Source of the DNA: Fulvimarina pelagi HTCC2506 | Lineage (GTDB): Bacteria; Pseudomonadota; Alphaproteobacteria; Rhizobiales; Rhizobiaceae | Reading direction: 5' to 3' | Assembly (NCBI RefSeq): GCF_000153705.1 | Contig: NZ_DS022272.1 | Location: 1,185,839 to 1,249,838 of the forward strand | DNA: 64,000 bases | Part shown: one piece after another, positions 28,378 to 35,807 of the stretch | Layout: the number at the start of each line of letters is the position of its first letter | Position numbering within the stretch: the first letter of the stretch is position 1 | Position numbers and translations under genes: made by a program | The notes under the pieces: generated by a model | Told to the model about the DNA's origin: nothing | Seen by the model: the letters and a program-made list of their open reading frames with translations, nothing else | Database searches by the model: none

Positions 28378-28761
28378 TTAGTGGAAGATGCGTGCGTACA
28401 GGTAACCGATAGCTGCTGCTATAAGAACGCTCTTGATCGGTTCGTCGCGGATACGATCACTTATCTGATCTTCCAAGTCGTCCGCTGCTTCCTGAGCCTG
28501 TTGCAAGTAGCGCTCGCCCTTCGCCTTGTATTCGTCGCGCATCGCAGTTGCCTGTGTACGCGCGCTATTCGAACGGTTCTGCGCCATCGACTTCAACGAT
28601 TCGGCAACACCGGAAACGTCTTCACGCAACTTCTGAATTTGTGCCTCAAGTTCCTCGCGATCGCCACGTTTGGCGGTCGTGCCAGCTGTAGTTGACGAAG
28701 TCGCCGAACCGGAAGCGGAGCCGGCGCCTAGCGTCGAAGAAGAGGTGGTGTCCGATGCCAT
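28378..28761 (-). CDS. DUF883 family protein (YqjD/ElaB-like)
   Basis: A 127-residue protein with a Ser/Thr/Gly-rich disordered N terminus (about 1-35), a long amphipathic/coiled-coil helix (about 36-100; KRGDREELEAQIQKLREDV) and a C-terminal membrane anchor (SVLIAAAIGYLYARIF) preceded by RDEPIKS. This matches DUF883, whose E. coli members YqjD, ElaB and YgaM are stationary-phase, tail-anchored, ribosome-associated proteins. The start at 28761 has GAAAGG upstream; the longer frame to 28884 is not credible. A candidate EcfG promoter lies about 60 bp upstream. Confidence 0.85.
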   Translation of the reverse strand: MASDTTSSSTLGAGSASGSATSSTTAGTTAKRGDREELEAQIQKLREDVSGVAESLKSMAQNRSNSARTQATAMRDEYKAKGERYLQQAQEAADDLEDQISDRIRDEPIKSVLIAAAIGYLYARIFH

Positions 28762-28821
28762 GGGATGCCTTTCTAGTCTGCTGTCCGCACAAGCGGATGC
28801 GCGGTGATGTCTCGGAGTCGA

Positions 28822-28846
28822 AACAGCGCAATGGCAAGAATGTTCC
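28822..28846 (-). promoter_or_regulatory. Candidate EcfG (general stress) promoter of the DUF883 gene
   Basis: On the minus strand GGAAC, 16 nt, then TGTT, against the alphaproteobacterial EcfG consensus GGAAC-N16/17-CGTT: one mismatch. The distance to the start at 28761 (about 60 bp) is reasonable, and ecfG itself is the next gene upstream. Confidence 0.5.
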
Positions 28847-29001
28847 AGCGTTTCAGAGGTGCATTGGACACCGAACACAGGCACTCCAAGGAAGCGCCGC
28901 TCGCCTTGCTACGCGCGGGTACGCACCTCATGTGAACGGCTGGCGACCGGCAGTATTGCCGGCTTCCGACCGTCAACAATGATGGCGTTCGAATGTTCGG
29001 C

Positions 29002-29553
29002 TCAAGCCGCCGGTGCTACGCCTATGATCTGCGACGCGATTGAATCGGGTCCGTACTCGCCGTCGCCCTCGATTTCGAGGATTTGACCGATGCGTGTGCG
29101 GGCGCGCGATACGCGACTCTTGATCGTCCCGACTGCGCAGTGACAAATGTCTGCCGCTTCCTCGTAGGAAAAGCCGGACGCGCCGATCAGGATGAGCGCC
29201 TCGCGCTGATCGTCAGGCAGCATGTCGAGAGCCTTGCGGAAATCCTGAAGGTCGAGATGGCCCTGCTGCTCGGGATGTCCTGCAAGCTGCATGGCATGAA
29301 CGCCATCGACGTCCTGCACCTCGCGCCCCTTTTTGCGCATCTGTGTATAGAACTCGTTGCGCAGTATCGTGAACAACCATGCCTTGAGATTGGTGCCGGG
29401 CTGGAAGGTATGCTGTTTGTCCCAAGCCTTTACCAAGGTCTCCTGGACGAGGTCGTCTGCGCGGTCGAAAGAGCCGGCGAGCGATGCTGCGAACGCACGC
29501 AAGTTCGGGATCACCTGGATGAGTTCCCGGCGAAAATCGGTCTCCGTGGTCAT
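29002..29553 (-). CDS. ecfG: General stress response ECF sigma factor EcfG
   Basis: A 183-residue ECF sigma factor of the alphaproteobacterial EcfG group. Region 2 contains FDRADDLVQETLVKAWDK and the -10 recognition segment NLKAWLFTILRNEFYT; region 4 contains LPDDQREALILIGASGFSYE and the HTH AVGTIKSRVSRARTR. EcfG directs stress genes from GGAAC/CGTT-type promoters and is held by NepR until PhyR is phosphorylated. It overlaps the nepR stop codon by 4 bp (ATGA), so the two are translationally coupled, and phyR is divergent upstream: the canonical locus. Confidence 0.95.
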   Translation of the reverse strand: MTTETDFRRELIQVIPNLRAFAASLAGSFDRADDLVQETLVKAWDKQHTFQPGTNLKAWLFTILRNEFYTQMRKKGREVQDVDGVHAMQLAGHPEQQGHLDLQDFRKALDMLPDDQREALILIGASGFSYEEAADICHCAVGTIKSRVSRARTRIGQILEIEGDGEYGPDSIASQIIGVAPAA

Positions 29554-29807
29554 TCGACCTCCTCTTTGTCCGATTTCCGTTTCTTTTCGCCTTCGGCCTG
29601 ATCGAGCTGCTCAAGGAGGGAAAGGAAGCGATCCGGTACCGGTTCGCTGGCGACATCGTTATAATAGGCTTTCAGTCGGTCGCCTATAGCACTGGGCAGC
29701 GCAAAGCTCATTTCGGAATCTCGCTTTTTCTCCGAGGCTTCATTGGCACCCGGTCCGTCCTTTTCGGCTTTGCGTGTGTCCATGTCTGGTCCCGGCATGT
29801 CTCTCAT
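29550..29807 (-). CDS. nepR: Anti-sigma factor NepR
   Basis: Small antagonist that binds EcfG and is titrated by the sigma-like domain of phosphorylated PhyR. The conserved core of two helices is clear: IGDRLKAYYNDVASEPVPDR followed by FLSLLEQLDQAE. The N- and C-terminal arms are charged and probably disordered, as in other NepR proteins. Three in-frame ATGs (29807, 29798, 29783) are possible starts; none has a strong Shine-Dalgarno, and the first is given here. The family is short and variable, but the core motif and locus make the call firm. Confidence 0.92.
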   Translation of the reverse strand: MRDMPGPDMDTRKAEKDGPGANEASEKKRDSEMSFALPSAIGDRLKAYYNDVASEPVPDRFLSLLEQLDQAEGEKKRKSDKEEVE

Positions 29808-30163
29808 ATGGTCAATTCGTTCGCGAATTCGAGGGTGCTTTGGCCTTAGCGGCCTGCTCTGTCCCGTTTCGACGGTTGCAAGGAGGGCTTCTGCGAGAAG
29901 GGTCCTACGCTAGGCCGTATTCTGGGCGGGACATATAAGCGGATCGTAAATGCTCAAGGGGAGCCGACTTGTCCCATCGATTCTATCCGCGTGGCGAAGA
30001 TCGTATTGGCCGTGACACTTCACAACCACTTTTCAGACACCATAAATAGGGCCGGACCGACTTGAACCCATTCTAGGGAACTTCGGCAGGATCGGCGCAT
30101 TGTCGGCGAAATGTCGATAAGCGATCGATCGATCACAACCTAATCGACACGAGGGGAGTATTC
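29808..30163. other. Divergent regulatory region of nepR-ecfG and phyR
   Basis: No gene is visible in these 356 bp. The right part carries a GGAAC element 83 bp before phyR. I found no matching GGAAC/CGTT pair on the minus strand for nepR-ecfG, so autoregulation of that arm cannot be claimed from sequence. Confidence 0.6.
30077..30101 (+). promoter_or_regulatory. Candidate EcfG promoter of phyR
   Basis: GGAAC, 16 nt, then CATT (consensus CGTT, one mismatch), about 65 bp upstream of the phyR ATG. phyR loci in related bacteria are autoregulated through such an element. Confidence 0.45.
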
Positions 30164-30958
30164 ATGTCGATGTCATCCCGCATAGCGCCGCATATACCTT
30201 ATCTCCGGCGTTATTCTCGGGCTCTTACCGGATCGCAATCGAGCGGCGACGCTTATGTCGCGGCCGTGCTCGAAGCGCTTATTGCCGACCCCGATATCTT
30301 CCCCGACGATCAGTCGCCGCGCATCTCGCTTTATAAGTTGTTCTCTTCGCTTTGGCAGTCGCTGGACGTAAACATCCAGGATGACTCGCAGACCGGGGCT
30401 TGGGAGGAAAAGGCGTCGCGGAACCTTAAGGCAATCTCACCGCTGCCGCGTCAGGCCTTTTTGTTGGTCGCCGTCGAAGGCTTCACCACAGATGAAGCTG
30501 CCGAAATCCTTTCGAAGGACGAGACGGAGTTCTCCAACCTGATCAGCCAGGCGAGCGCTGATATCGGCCGGCAGGTTTCCACCAACATCATGATCATCGA
30601 GGACGAACCGCTCATCGCGATGGACATCGAGCAGATGGTGGAAGGCCTCGGGCATTCGGTGACTGGTGTTGCGCGAACCCATAAAGAAGCGATCGCGCTC
30701 TTCGAGCAGCAGCAGCCAGGCATGGTTCTTGCCGACATTCAATTGGCAGATGGCAGTTCAGGCATCGACGCGGTGAACGACATACTCTCCCACGTCTCCG
30801 TGCCGGTGATCTTCATTACTGCCTTCCCGGAGCGCCTTCTGACTGGTGAACGACCGGAGCCGACTTTTCTCGTAACGAAACCGTTCAATCCAGACATGGT
30901 CAAGGCTCTCATCAGCCAAGCCTTGTTCTTTGAAAGCGACCGCAAGGTCGCAGCGTAA
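30164..30958 (+). CDS. phyR: General stress response regulator PhyR
   Basis: Partner-switching response regulator of 264 residues. The N-terminal sigma-like domain (about 1-135) mimics EcfG regions 2 and 4 (IPYLRRYSRALTGSQSSGDA; LPRQAFLLVAVEGFTTDEAAEIL). The C-terminal receiver (about 141-260) has Asp191 as phospho-acceptor in VLADIQLADG, and the TAFPERLLTGERP / FLVTKPF signature residues. On phosphorylation it sequesters NepR and frees EcfG. It is divergent from nepR-ecfG and is followed by an HWE-family kinase, a likely phosphodonor. Confidence 0.96.
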   Translation: MSMSSRIAPHIPYLRRYSRALTGSQSSGDAYVAAVLEALIADPDIFPDDQSPRISLYKLFSSLWQSLDVNIQDDSQTGAWEEKASRNLKAISPLPRQAFLLVAVEGFTTDEAAEILSKDETEFSNLISQASADIGRQVSTNIMIIEDEPLIAMDIEQMVEGLGHSVTGVARTHKEAIALFEQQQPGMVLADIQLADGSSGIDAVNDILSHVSVPVIFITAFPERLLTGERPEPTFLVTKPFNPDMVKALISQALFFESDRKVAA

Positions 30959-30960
30959 GA

Positions 30961-30980
30961 GGCCGGGGCTTCCCCCGGCC
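30961..30980 (+). terminator. Hairpin between phyR and the HWE kinase
   Basis: Perfect 8-bp stem GGCCGGGG / CCCCGGCC with a 4-nt CTTC loop, directly after the phyR stop. No T-run follows, so it may reduce readthrough or protect the phyR mRNA 3' end rather than terminate fully. Confidence 0.55.
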
Positions 30981-31037
30981 GCATTCGAAGGTCGTGCCGA
31001 TGGCGGGCGGGCATCGGAAGCACGGCCAAATGTGCAA

Positions 31038-32033
31038 ATGTTCGAGCGTGGTCTAATGCTGGCAGCAAAGGTCATGAAAGCTGTTGAGAATACGGATATG
31101 TCCGTATTCCGGCAGGACCACGATCTTCGCTACTCCTGGGTTTGCAACCCCGGCCGTTCATGGCTCTCGGGCATCAAAGAAGGCATGAGCGATGCCGATA
31201 TCTTGCAGGCATCGGCACTGCAGCACGCCGTCGATATCCGACGCAAGGTTCTAGAGACTGGCGCACCCGTCCATTTCGAGTTCCTGCACGAGAGTGCACG
31301 CGCGGGACGATGGTACGACATACATCTGGACGTCGATCGTACCGAGGATGGTTCGATATCGGGGATTCTCGGGACGTCAGTAGAGATAACAGAGCGCAAG
31401 CGACGCGAGGATACGCTCAAGACCCTCCTGCGCGAACTGTCCCATCGGTCGAAGAACCTCCTCGCCATCATACAAAGCCTAGCAAGCCAGACCGCGCGTC
31501 ACTCGCTGACCGTTCCAGAGTTCTTGGTTCGATTTCGGGGGCGTATCCAGTCCCTTTCCTATTCACAGGACATCGTCACGGACACCAATTGGCGCGGCGC
31601 GCAACTTGACGAATTGATCAATTTGCAGGTCGAGCGGTACGCGCCGGATGGCAACCAGCAGATCAAGACCGAAGTAGTCTCAGTCTATCTATCGCCGACG
31701 GCTTCGCTTCATGTCGGACTTGCCCTGCACGAACTCGCGGTCAATGCCGCGTCTTACGGGTCGCTCTCGGTCCCCGGCGGCGAAGTAGAAATCACGACCG
31801 AATTCGATACGCTTGAAGATCACGACGATCTCGTCCTTCTTTGGAAGGAGCGCAATGGTCCCCGGGTTCGACAGAATCGCGATCCACGTTTCGGTACCGC
31901 GACCCTTGAGCGGATCGTACCGAATGCCGTCGGAGGCTCGGCCAAGCTTACTCACGAGCCCGACGGCGTGCTCTACCGTCTTGTCATTCCTGATGCGCAG
32001 TTCGAACTGACGCACGAAGTCAGCACGGTCTAA
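31038..32033 (+). CDS. HWE/HisKA_2-family soluble sensor histidine kinase with PAS domain
   Basis: A 331-residue cytoplasmic kinase. A PAS domain (about 15-118, FRQDHDLRYSWVCNPG to GISGILGTSVEITERK) precedes the HWE-type dimerisation domain with phospho-acceptor His136 in LLRELSHRSKNLLAIIQS, then a HATPase domain with the N-box LALHELAVNAASYGSLS and the WxE motif in LLWKERNGPRV that defines the HWE family. Kinases of this class phosphorylate PhyR in general stress signalling, and adjacency to phyR makes that the best hypothesis. The frame is open to 30930, overlapping phyR, but conserved sequence and a downstream hairpin favour the ATG at 31038. Confidence 0.88.
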   Translation: MFERGLMLAAKVMKAVENTDMSVFRQDHDLRYSWVCNPGRSWLSGIKEGMSDADILQASALQHAVDIRRKVLETGAPVHFEFLHESARAGRWYDIHLDVDRTEDGSISGILGTSVEITERKRREDTLKTLLRELSHRSKNLLAIIQSLASQTARHSLTVPEFLVRFRGRIQSLSYSQDIVTDTNWRGAQLDELINLQVERYAPDGNQQIKTEVVSVYLSPTASLHVGLALHELAVNAASYGSLSVPGGEVEITTEFDTLEDHDDLVLLWKERNGPRVRQNRDPRFGTATLERIVPNAVGGSAKLTHEPDGVLYRLVIPDAQFELTHEVSTV

Positions 32034-32392
32034 AGCCGTAAGTCTGGATCTGTGAAACTGTCACACGATCGTGATGAACGGTGGCATATTGCACCTGAGC
32101 TTTCATAGCACCTTTAGATTGCATAAACTATCTTATAAATGCTCGTTGGTCGAACGTCATCTATATTTGTCGCGCTAAGCCCCTGAGATACTAACTCTCT
32201 GAAGATTCATGTTCTTCTTTGCGTATTATTGCGTAGTGGCGACACTCACCTTTCTTCCCAACCAGCCACGCTTATCGACGTCCCCCTTCTCAGGATGCAA
32301 CGACATAACCTTGCGGAAAGATTAGATCGCGTAGCTGCGCACCGGAACGAAAGCGGCTAAAGTATGTTGTGACGGCAACATGGAGAGGTTCA
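32034..32392. other. Intergenic region with candidate stress promoter
   Basis: No gene is visible. The middle (about 32090-32230) is clearly more AT-rich than the flanks. The right end holds the GGAAC element described at 32344. Confidence 0.6.
32344..32368 (+). promoter_or_regulatory. Candidate EcfG promoter of the small cysteine-containing protein gene
   Basis: GGAAC, 16 nt, TGTT, 25 bp before the start codon of the gene at 32393. Same spacing and same -10 variant (TGTT for CGTT) as the element at 28822. Confidence 0.5.
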
Positions 32393-32683
32393 ATGGAACA
32401 CATCGCTGCTTTGATGTTGCTGGTTGGCTGCTCGTCGGATGTCACGACTTGCCGAGAGGTCCCTGTTGCCGCCCCCGCTTACGAAACACTCGACGAATGC
32501 CGTAACGACCTGGGCTTGCAGGTAAGGCTTGCAGAAACACGTATGCCGAAGCTCTACGGAGCCTGTAAGGCGGTCGATCCGGCAGCGTTTGAACAATCTG
32601 CATCTCTCGAGTGGTCGGTAACGCGTGATGGCCGCCTGAACATCGACCTCGTTGACGATCAGCAACTCGTCGCATCCCGGTGA
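32393..32683 (+). CDS. Small exported or membrane-associated hypothetical protein
   Basis: A 96-residue protein with a short hydrophobic N terminus (MEHIAALMLLVGCSS) that contains a cysteine in a lipobox-like context but lacks a basic n-region, so export is uncertain. Four cysteines (in VGCSS, TTCREV, DECRND, YGACKA) could form disulfides. The tail ends with LEWSVTRDGRLNIDLVDD. I have no named family for it, though short proteins of this layout are conserved in Hyphomicrobiales. GGAGAGG lies just upstream of the ATG, and an EcfG-type promoter candidate precedes it, suggesting a general stress response gene. Confidence 0.7.
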   Translation: MEHIAALMLLVGCSSDVTTCREVPVAAPAYETLDECRNDLGLQVRLAETRMPKLYGACKAVDPAAFEQSASLEWSVTRDGRLNIDLVDDQQLVASR

Positions 32684-32725
32684 AGAGCGGTTCATCTGCC
32701 ATTCACTTGACTGATGCATTCAATT

Positions 32726-32756
32726 CGCCTCGCGGTACGCGGGGCGTTTTCTTTTC
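32726..32756 (+). terminator. Intrinsic terminator
   Basis: Stem CGCCTCGCG / CGCGGGGCG (one G-T pair) with a 3-nt loop at 32726-32746, followed by TTTTCTTTT. It terminates the gene ending at 32683. Confidence 0.85.
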
Positions 32757-32850
32757 GGTGTCACAGTTTGGCGGCGAATGAGCGCTGGAAGTCGGTTCAC
32801 TGCCGACCCGAATTCCGTTCCAAAAACGTTGACGAACAAGAATCCGTCTA

Positions 32851-32878
32851 TTGAACAACGTCATAGACGCTGTATTGT
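32851..32878 (+). promoter_or_regulatory. Possible housekeeping promoter of the glycine-zipper lipoprotein gene
   Basis: TTGAAC and TATTGT separated by 16 bp, about 37 bp upstream of the start at 32915. It resembles a sigma-70 promoter; a prediction from spacing only. Confidence 0.35.
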
Positions 32879-32914
32879 TTGTGCATACGAGACACACAGG
32901 AGAGGTTCCAGTCG

Positions 32915-33196
32915 ATGAAGAAGATGATTGCGATCGCGGCCTTGACGCTAAGCGTTGCTGCAACCGGTTGTACGACCGAAGACCGCTATACAGGTGGTGG
33001 CGCGCTTGCTGGTGGCGCTGTTGGCGCTCTGGCCGGCCAGGCGATCGGCGGCAACACCGAATCAACCCTGATTGGTGCGGCTGTGGGTGCGGCAGGCGGT
33101 GCTGTTGCCGGCAACGTCATCGGTCGTTCGCAGAGCCGTCCGGGCTACTGCCAATATTCCGATGGAAATGTCTATCGGTGCCCAAGGGGCTACTAA
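32915..33196 (+). CDS. Glycine-zipper outer-membrane lipoprotein (17 kDa antigen / OsmB-like)
   Basis: A 93-residue predicted lipoprotein. The signal peptide MKKMIAIAALTLSVAATG is followed by the lipobox cysteine (ATGC, Cys19). The mature part has a glycine-zipper repeat (GGALAGGAVGALAGQAIGG and GAAVGAAGGAVAGNVIG) as in OsmB/SlyB/Rickettsia 17-kDa antigen proteins, and a short C-terminal segment YCQYSDGNVYRCPRGY. The family sits in the outer membrane and is often osmotically or stress induced. The start at 32915 is preferred to 32879 because it gives the lipoprotein signal. A strong terminator follows. Confidence 0.85.
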   Translation: MKKMIAIAALTLSVAATGCTTEDRYTGGGALAGGAVGALAGQAIGGNTESTLIGAAVGAAGGAVAGNVIGRSQSRPGYCQYSDGNVYRCPRGY

Positions 33197-33222
33197 TCGC
33201 CTAGAGGCAGGTCACGTTCGTG

Positions 33223-33256
33223 AAAGCCGTCGGCACGCCCGGCGGCTTTTTTGTTT
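33223..33256 (+). terminator. Intrinsic terminator of the glycine-zipper gene
   Basis: Stem AAGCCGTCGG / CCGGCGGCTT (with one G-T pair) followed by a run of six T, about 30 bp after the stop. Confidence 0.85.
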
Positions 33257-33358
33257 CGGAATAGCCTGCCGTCTTCGATCAACCTTTGTATAGCTGCACA
33301 GGTTCGAGCATTCCAGAGAACAATACGGCCAACCACTGCAGCAGGAGCGAACGAACAA

Positions 33359-33652
33359 TTGAGACGCGTCTCGACATACTCATACCGTCTTGCTGCAGGC
33401 CTCGTTATGGTCTCCTTGCTTTCATTTTCTGCATGCGTTGGACGTGACGGATCGCCCGTATTTGGAGCCGTGTTCGGTCTGGAAGACGCAAATGTTAAGC
33501 CCTATCGGCAAGGCATGATCCCGGAACCGGAGGTCAGGCCTGGGGACAATCTCGTCGGGACCGCAGCGAACTCGCCGGGGCAATGCATCTGGCGCAGAGC
33601 CGGTTCGGCCCGCCGCTTCGAAGCGGACTGCCCGGAAGGCTATTCGTTTTAA
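33359..33652 (+). CDS. Small lipoprotein of unknown function
   Basis: A 97-residue predicted lipoprotein. From a TTG at 33359 the product begins MRRVSTYSYRLAAGLVMVSL, followed by a lipobox-like SFSAC. The mature region contains two further cysteines (GQCIWRR, EADCPEGYSF) and ends in a short Cys-flanked motif similar to the tail of the glycine-zipper protein upstream (CPxGY in both). AGGAG lies 11 nt before the TTG. The frame is open to 33251, so the start is a judgement. No family is recognised. Confidence 0.65.
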   Translation: MRRVSTYSYRLAAGLVMVSLLSFSACVGRDGSPVFGAVFGLEDANVKPYRQGMIPEPEVRPGDNLVGTAANSPGQCIWRRAGSARRFEADCPEGYSF

Positions 33653-33683
33653 ACTACGCTGCAGGGAGCGCTAACGGGCCGCA

Positions 33684-34424
33684 TCACGAACTGACAAGCT
33701 CGACGAACGCTTGCCTGTATCCGCCACCTGCGGCGGGGTCCGACCTGAATTCGATCCGTATTAGGCGATCTGATCGCGCGATTTCGAAGCCCCATCGATC
33801 CGCAGTCGCGATACGCCACCCGGTCTGGCCCTCGCCGTTATTAGAGGCAATTCGATCGACAGCGTCAGAGTGATCCGTGTTCATATGGTCGACCGCTCGT
33901 ATTGCGGCCATTTCGAGCTCGGCGAGCCGATCGTCCACCAGATCGTCTGCTTTTAGATCGTAGGCTCTGGCAAAGCCGCCGTTGAGACTGGCCTCCACCG
34001 GTTCGAGAACGACAAAGCGGAAATCGGGAAAGTCGACATATAGCTCGGCCTTGGGGTGCCGAGCGAGGAAGCGCGTACGCAGTTCCTGCCGATCATTTGA
34101 TTGAGGTTCGACAAGTCTGGCGTTCGCGCAGATTGAAAGGCGTGGATGGGCGAGGGGGTCTCCTTTCGCCGGCTCACCGAGCAGCAACGAGCAGCGAGTG
34201 TCCGCCGCTAGCGCTCGCGAATGCAACGAAAGACCTGAAATCAAAAGCACCGGGCGACCGATGAAGTCGGTCGCGCTGAGCACACGGCTCACCGACGGGA
34301 AGCCATCCTCGGGCCGCAGAACGCTCAACGCACCGAAACGGGCCGATCGGCTGAGGTGTCGGGCCAGCTTGCGTACGTCGTCGTCGACTGGCTGGGTGAG
34401 GGGTGTCTTCGTCTCATCGTTCAT
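33684..34424 (-). CDS. HugZ-like pyridoxamine 5'-phosphate oxidase fold protein with DUF2470
   Basis: A 246-residue split-barrel protein: an N-terminal PNPOx-like domain (about 14-155; RFGALSVLRPEDGFPSVSRV, LLISGLSLHSRAL) and a C-terminal DUF2470 domain (about 165-246) with the HMNTDHSDAVDRIA motif. HugZ proteins bind heme and take part in heme degradation and iron release; many alphaproteobacterial homologues are simply flavin- or heme-binding. No heme-uptake gene is adjacent, so a role in iron acquisition is not supported by context. An upstream TTG (34442) is possible; the ATG is used. It is divergent from mrp. Confidence 0.85.
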   Translation of the reverse strand: MNDETKTPLTQPVDDDVRKLARHLSRSARFGALSVLRPEDGFPSVSRVLSATDFIGRPVLLISGLSLHSRALAADTRCSLLLGEPAKGDPLAHPRLSICANARLVEPQSNDRQELRTRFLARHPKAELYVDFPDFRFVVLEPVEASLNGGFARAYDLKADDLVDDRLAELEMAAIRAVDHMNTDHSDAVDRIASNNGEGQTGWRIATADRWGFEIARSDRLIRIEFRSDPAAGGGYRQAFVELVSS

Positions 34425-34549
34425 GATCGTTTGCGCCTGCAAGTTTGAGGTGCCCGCACGGAATTAAATCTGCTGCTCGCCTCACGTTTGCGTTCGCGTC
34501 TGGACGGCATATCTCCGCAGTCGAGGGCCAATCGCAGAAAGGAAGTTTC

Positions 34550-35698
34550 GTGGCGGAAGAGCTGAAAGCGACGATAAAGGCGATCTTGGGCGATATGAAA
34601 GCTCCCGATGGCGGAGGAGACGTCGTTTCGCGCGGCATGGTGTCCGATATTTTCGTCGCCGACGGCAAGGCATTCTTCTCGCTGACGGTTCCGGCGAAGG
34701 ATGCCGACAAATTCGAGCCCTTCCGGAAGGAAGCCGAGCGTTACATCGAGCAGCTCGACGGGATCACCAAGGCGATGGTCGCGCTGACGGCCGAGAAGCA
34801 GGCCGGGGAACCGGCTAGCAAACCGTCGCCGATCCCTGCCCAGCCGAAGAGTCTTACTGCCGGGCGAGACGCCGCGCCGCGCGCGACCAAACCGGGCATT
34901 CCGAATGTCGACAAGATCGTCGCCGTCGCCTCCGGCAAGGGCGGAGTCGGCAAGTCGACGACTGCCGTCAACCTGGCGCTCGGGTTTCGCGATTTGGGAC
35001 TCAAGGTCGGGATCCTCGATGCAGACATATACGGTCCGTCCATCCCACGCCTGCTCGACCTCAAGGACAAGAAGCCGCAATCGGCCGGAGGGCGGCTGCT
35101 GAAGCCGCTCGAAGCCTATGGCATTAAAGTGATGTCGATCGGACTGCTGGTTGCCGAGGAAACGGCAATGGTTTGGCGAGGGCCAATGGTGGTCTCGGCG
35201 CTCAACCAAATGATGCGGGAGGTCGAATGGGGCCATCTCGACCTTCTCGTGGTCGATATGCCTCCCGGCACTGGTGACGCCCAGCTGACAATGGCGCAAC
35301 AGGTGCCGCTCGCCGGAGCTGTCATCGTCTCTACGCCCCAAGACCTCTCGCTCATCGACGCCAGGCGGGGAATTACAATGTTCCAGAAGGTCGATGTCCC
35401 GATCCTCGGGATCGTCGAGAACATGAGCTATTTCATAGCTCCGGACACCGGGGCGCGATACGACATCTTTGGACATGGCGGTGCGGAGGCCGAGGCTGCC
35501 AAGCGCGAGGTACCGTTTCTCGGCGCGATGCCGCTCGACATGCACATCCGCGTCCGCTCCGATGAAGGTGTTCCAATCGTCCAAGCCGAACCCGATGGCC
35601 CCCATGCGGAAATCTATCGGGACATGGCTTCCCGGGCACTGGCGGGCCTCGAAATGGGTGAGACGAGCAGCGTGAGTCCTAGTATCGTTTTCGAGTGA
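34550..35698 (+). CDS. mrp: Mrp/ApbC-family Fe-S cluster carrier ATPase
   Basis: P-loop ATPase of 382 residues that delivers [4Fe-4S] clusters to apoproteins. An N-terminal MIP18/DUF59-like domain (about 1-75) and Pro/Ala linker precede the ATPase, with the deviant Walker A motif SGKGGVGKST at about 126, DADIYGPSIPRLL and VVDMPPGTGDAQLTM. The paired cluster-ligand cysteines usually seen as CxxC near MSYF in E. coli-type Mrp are not present here (ENMSYFIAPDTG), as in several alphaproteobacterial homologues. Translation from GTG at 34550 with AAAGGA upstream is preferred over the open extension to 34445. Confidence 0.92.
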   Translation: MAEELKATIKAILGDMKAPDGGGDVVSRGMVSDIFVADGKAFFSLTVPAKDADKFEPFRKEAERYIEQLDGITKAMVALTAEKQAGEPASKPSPIPAQPKSLTAGRDAAPRATKPGIPNVDKIVAVASGKGGVGKSTTAVNLALGFRDLGLKVGILDADIYGPSIPRLLDLKDKKPQSAGGRLLKPLEAYGIKVMSIGLLVAEETAMVWRGPMVVSALNQMMREVEWGHLDLLVVDMPPGTGDAQLTMAQQVPLAGAVIVSTPQDLSLIDARRGITMFQKVDVPILGIVENMSYFIAPDTGARYDIFGHGGAEAEAAKREVPFLGAMPLDMHIRVRSDEGVPIVQAEPDGPHAEIYRDMASRALAGLEMGETSSVSPSIVFE

Positions 35699-35807
35699 TT
35701 GAACATTTCGCCTCTTGCACACTCGATGCAAAAGCTGTCGGATGCGGGAATAGAAGAGACGGCATGAAGATCGGCTCTCGATATTCTGACAGGAGGCACG
35801 ACACCCT

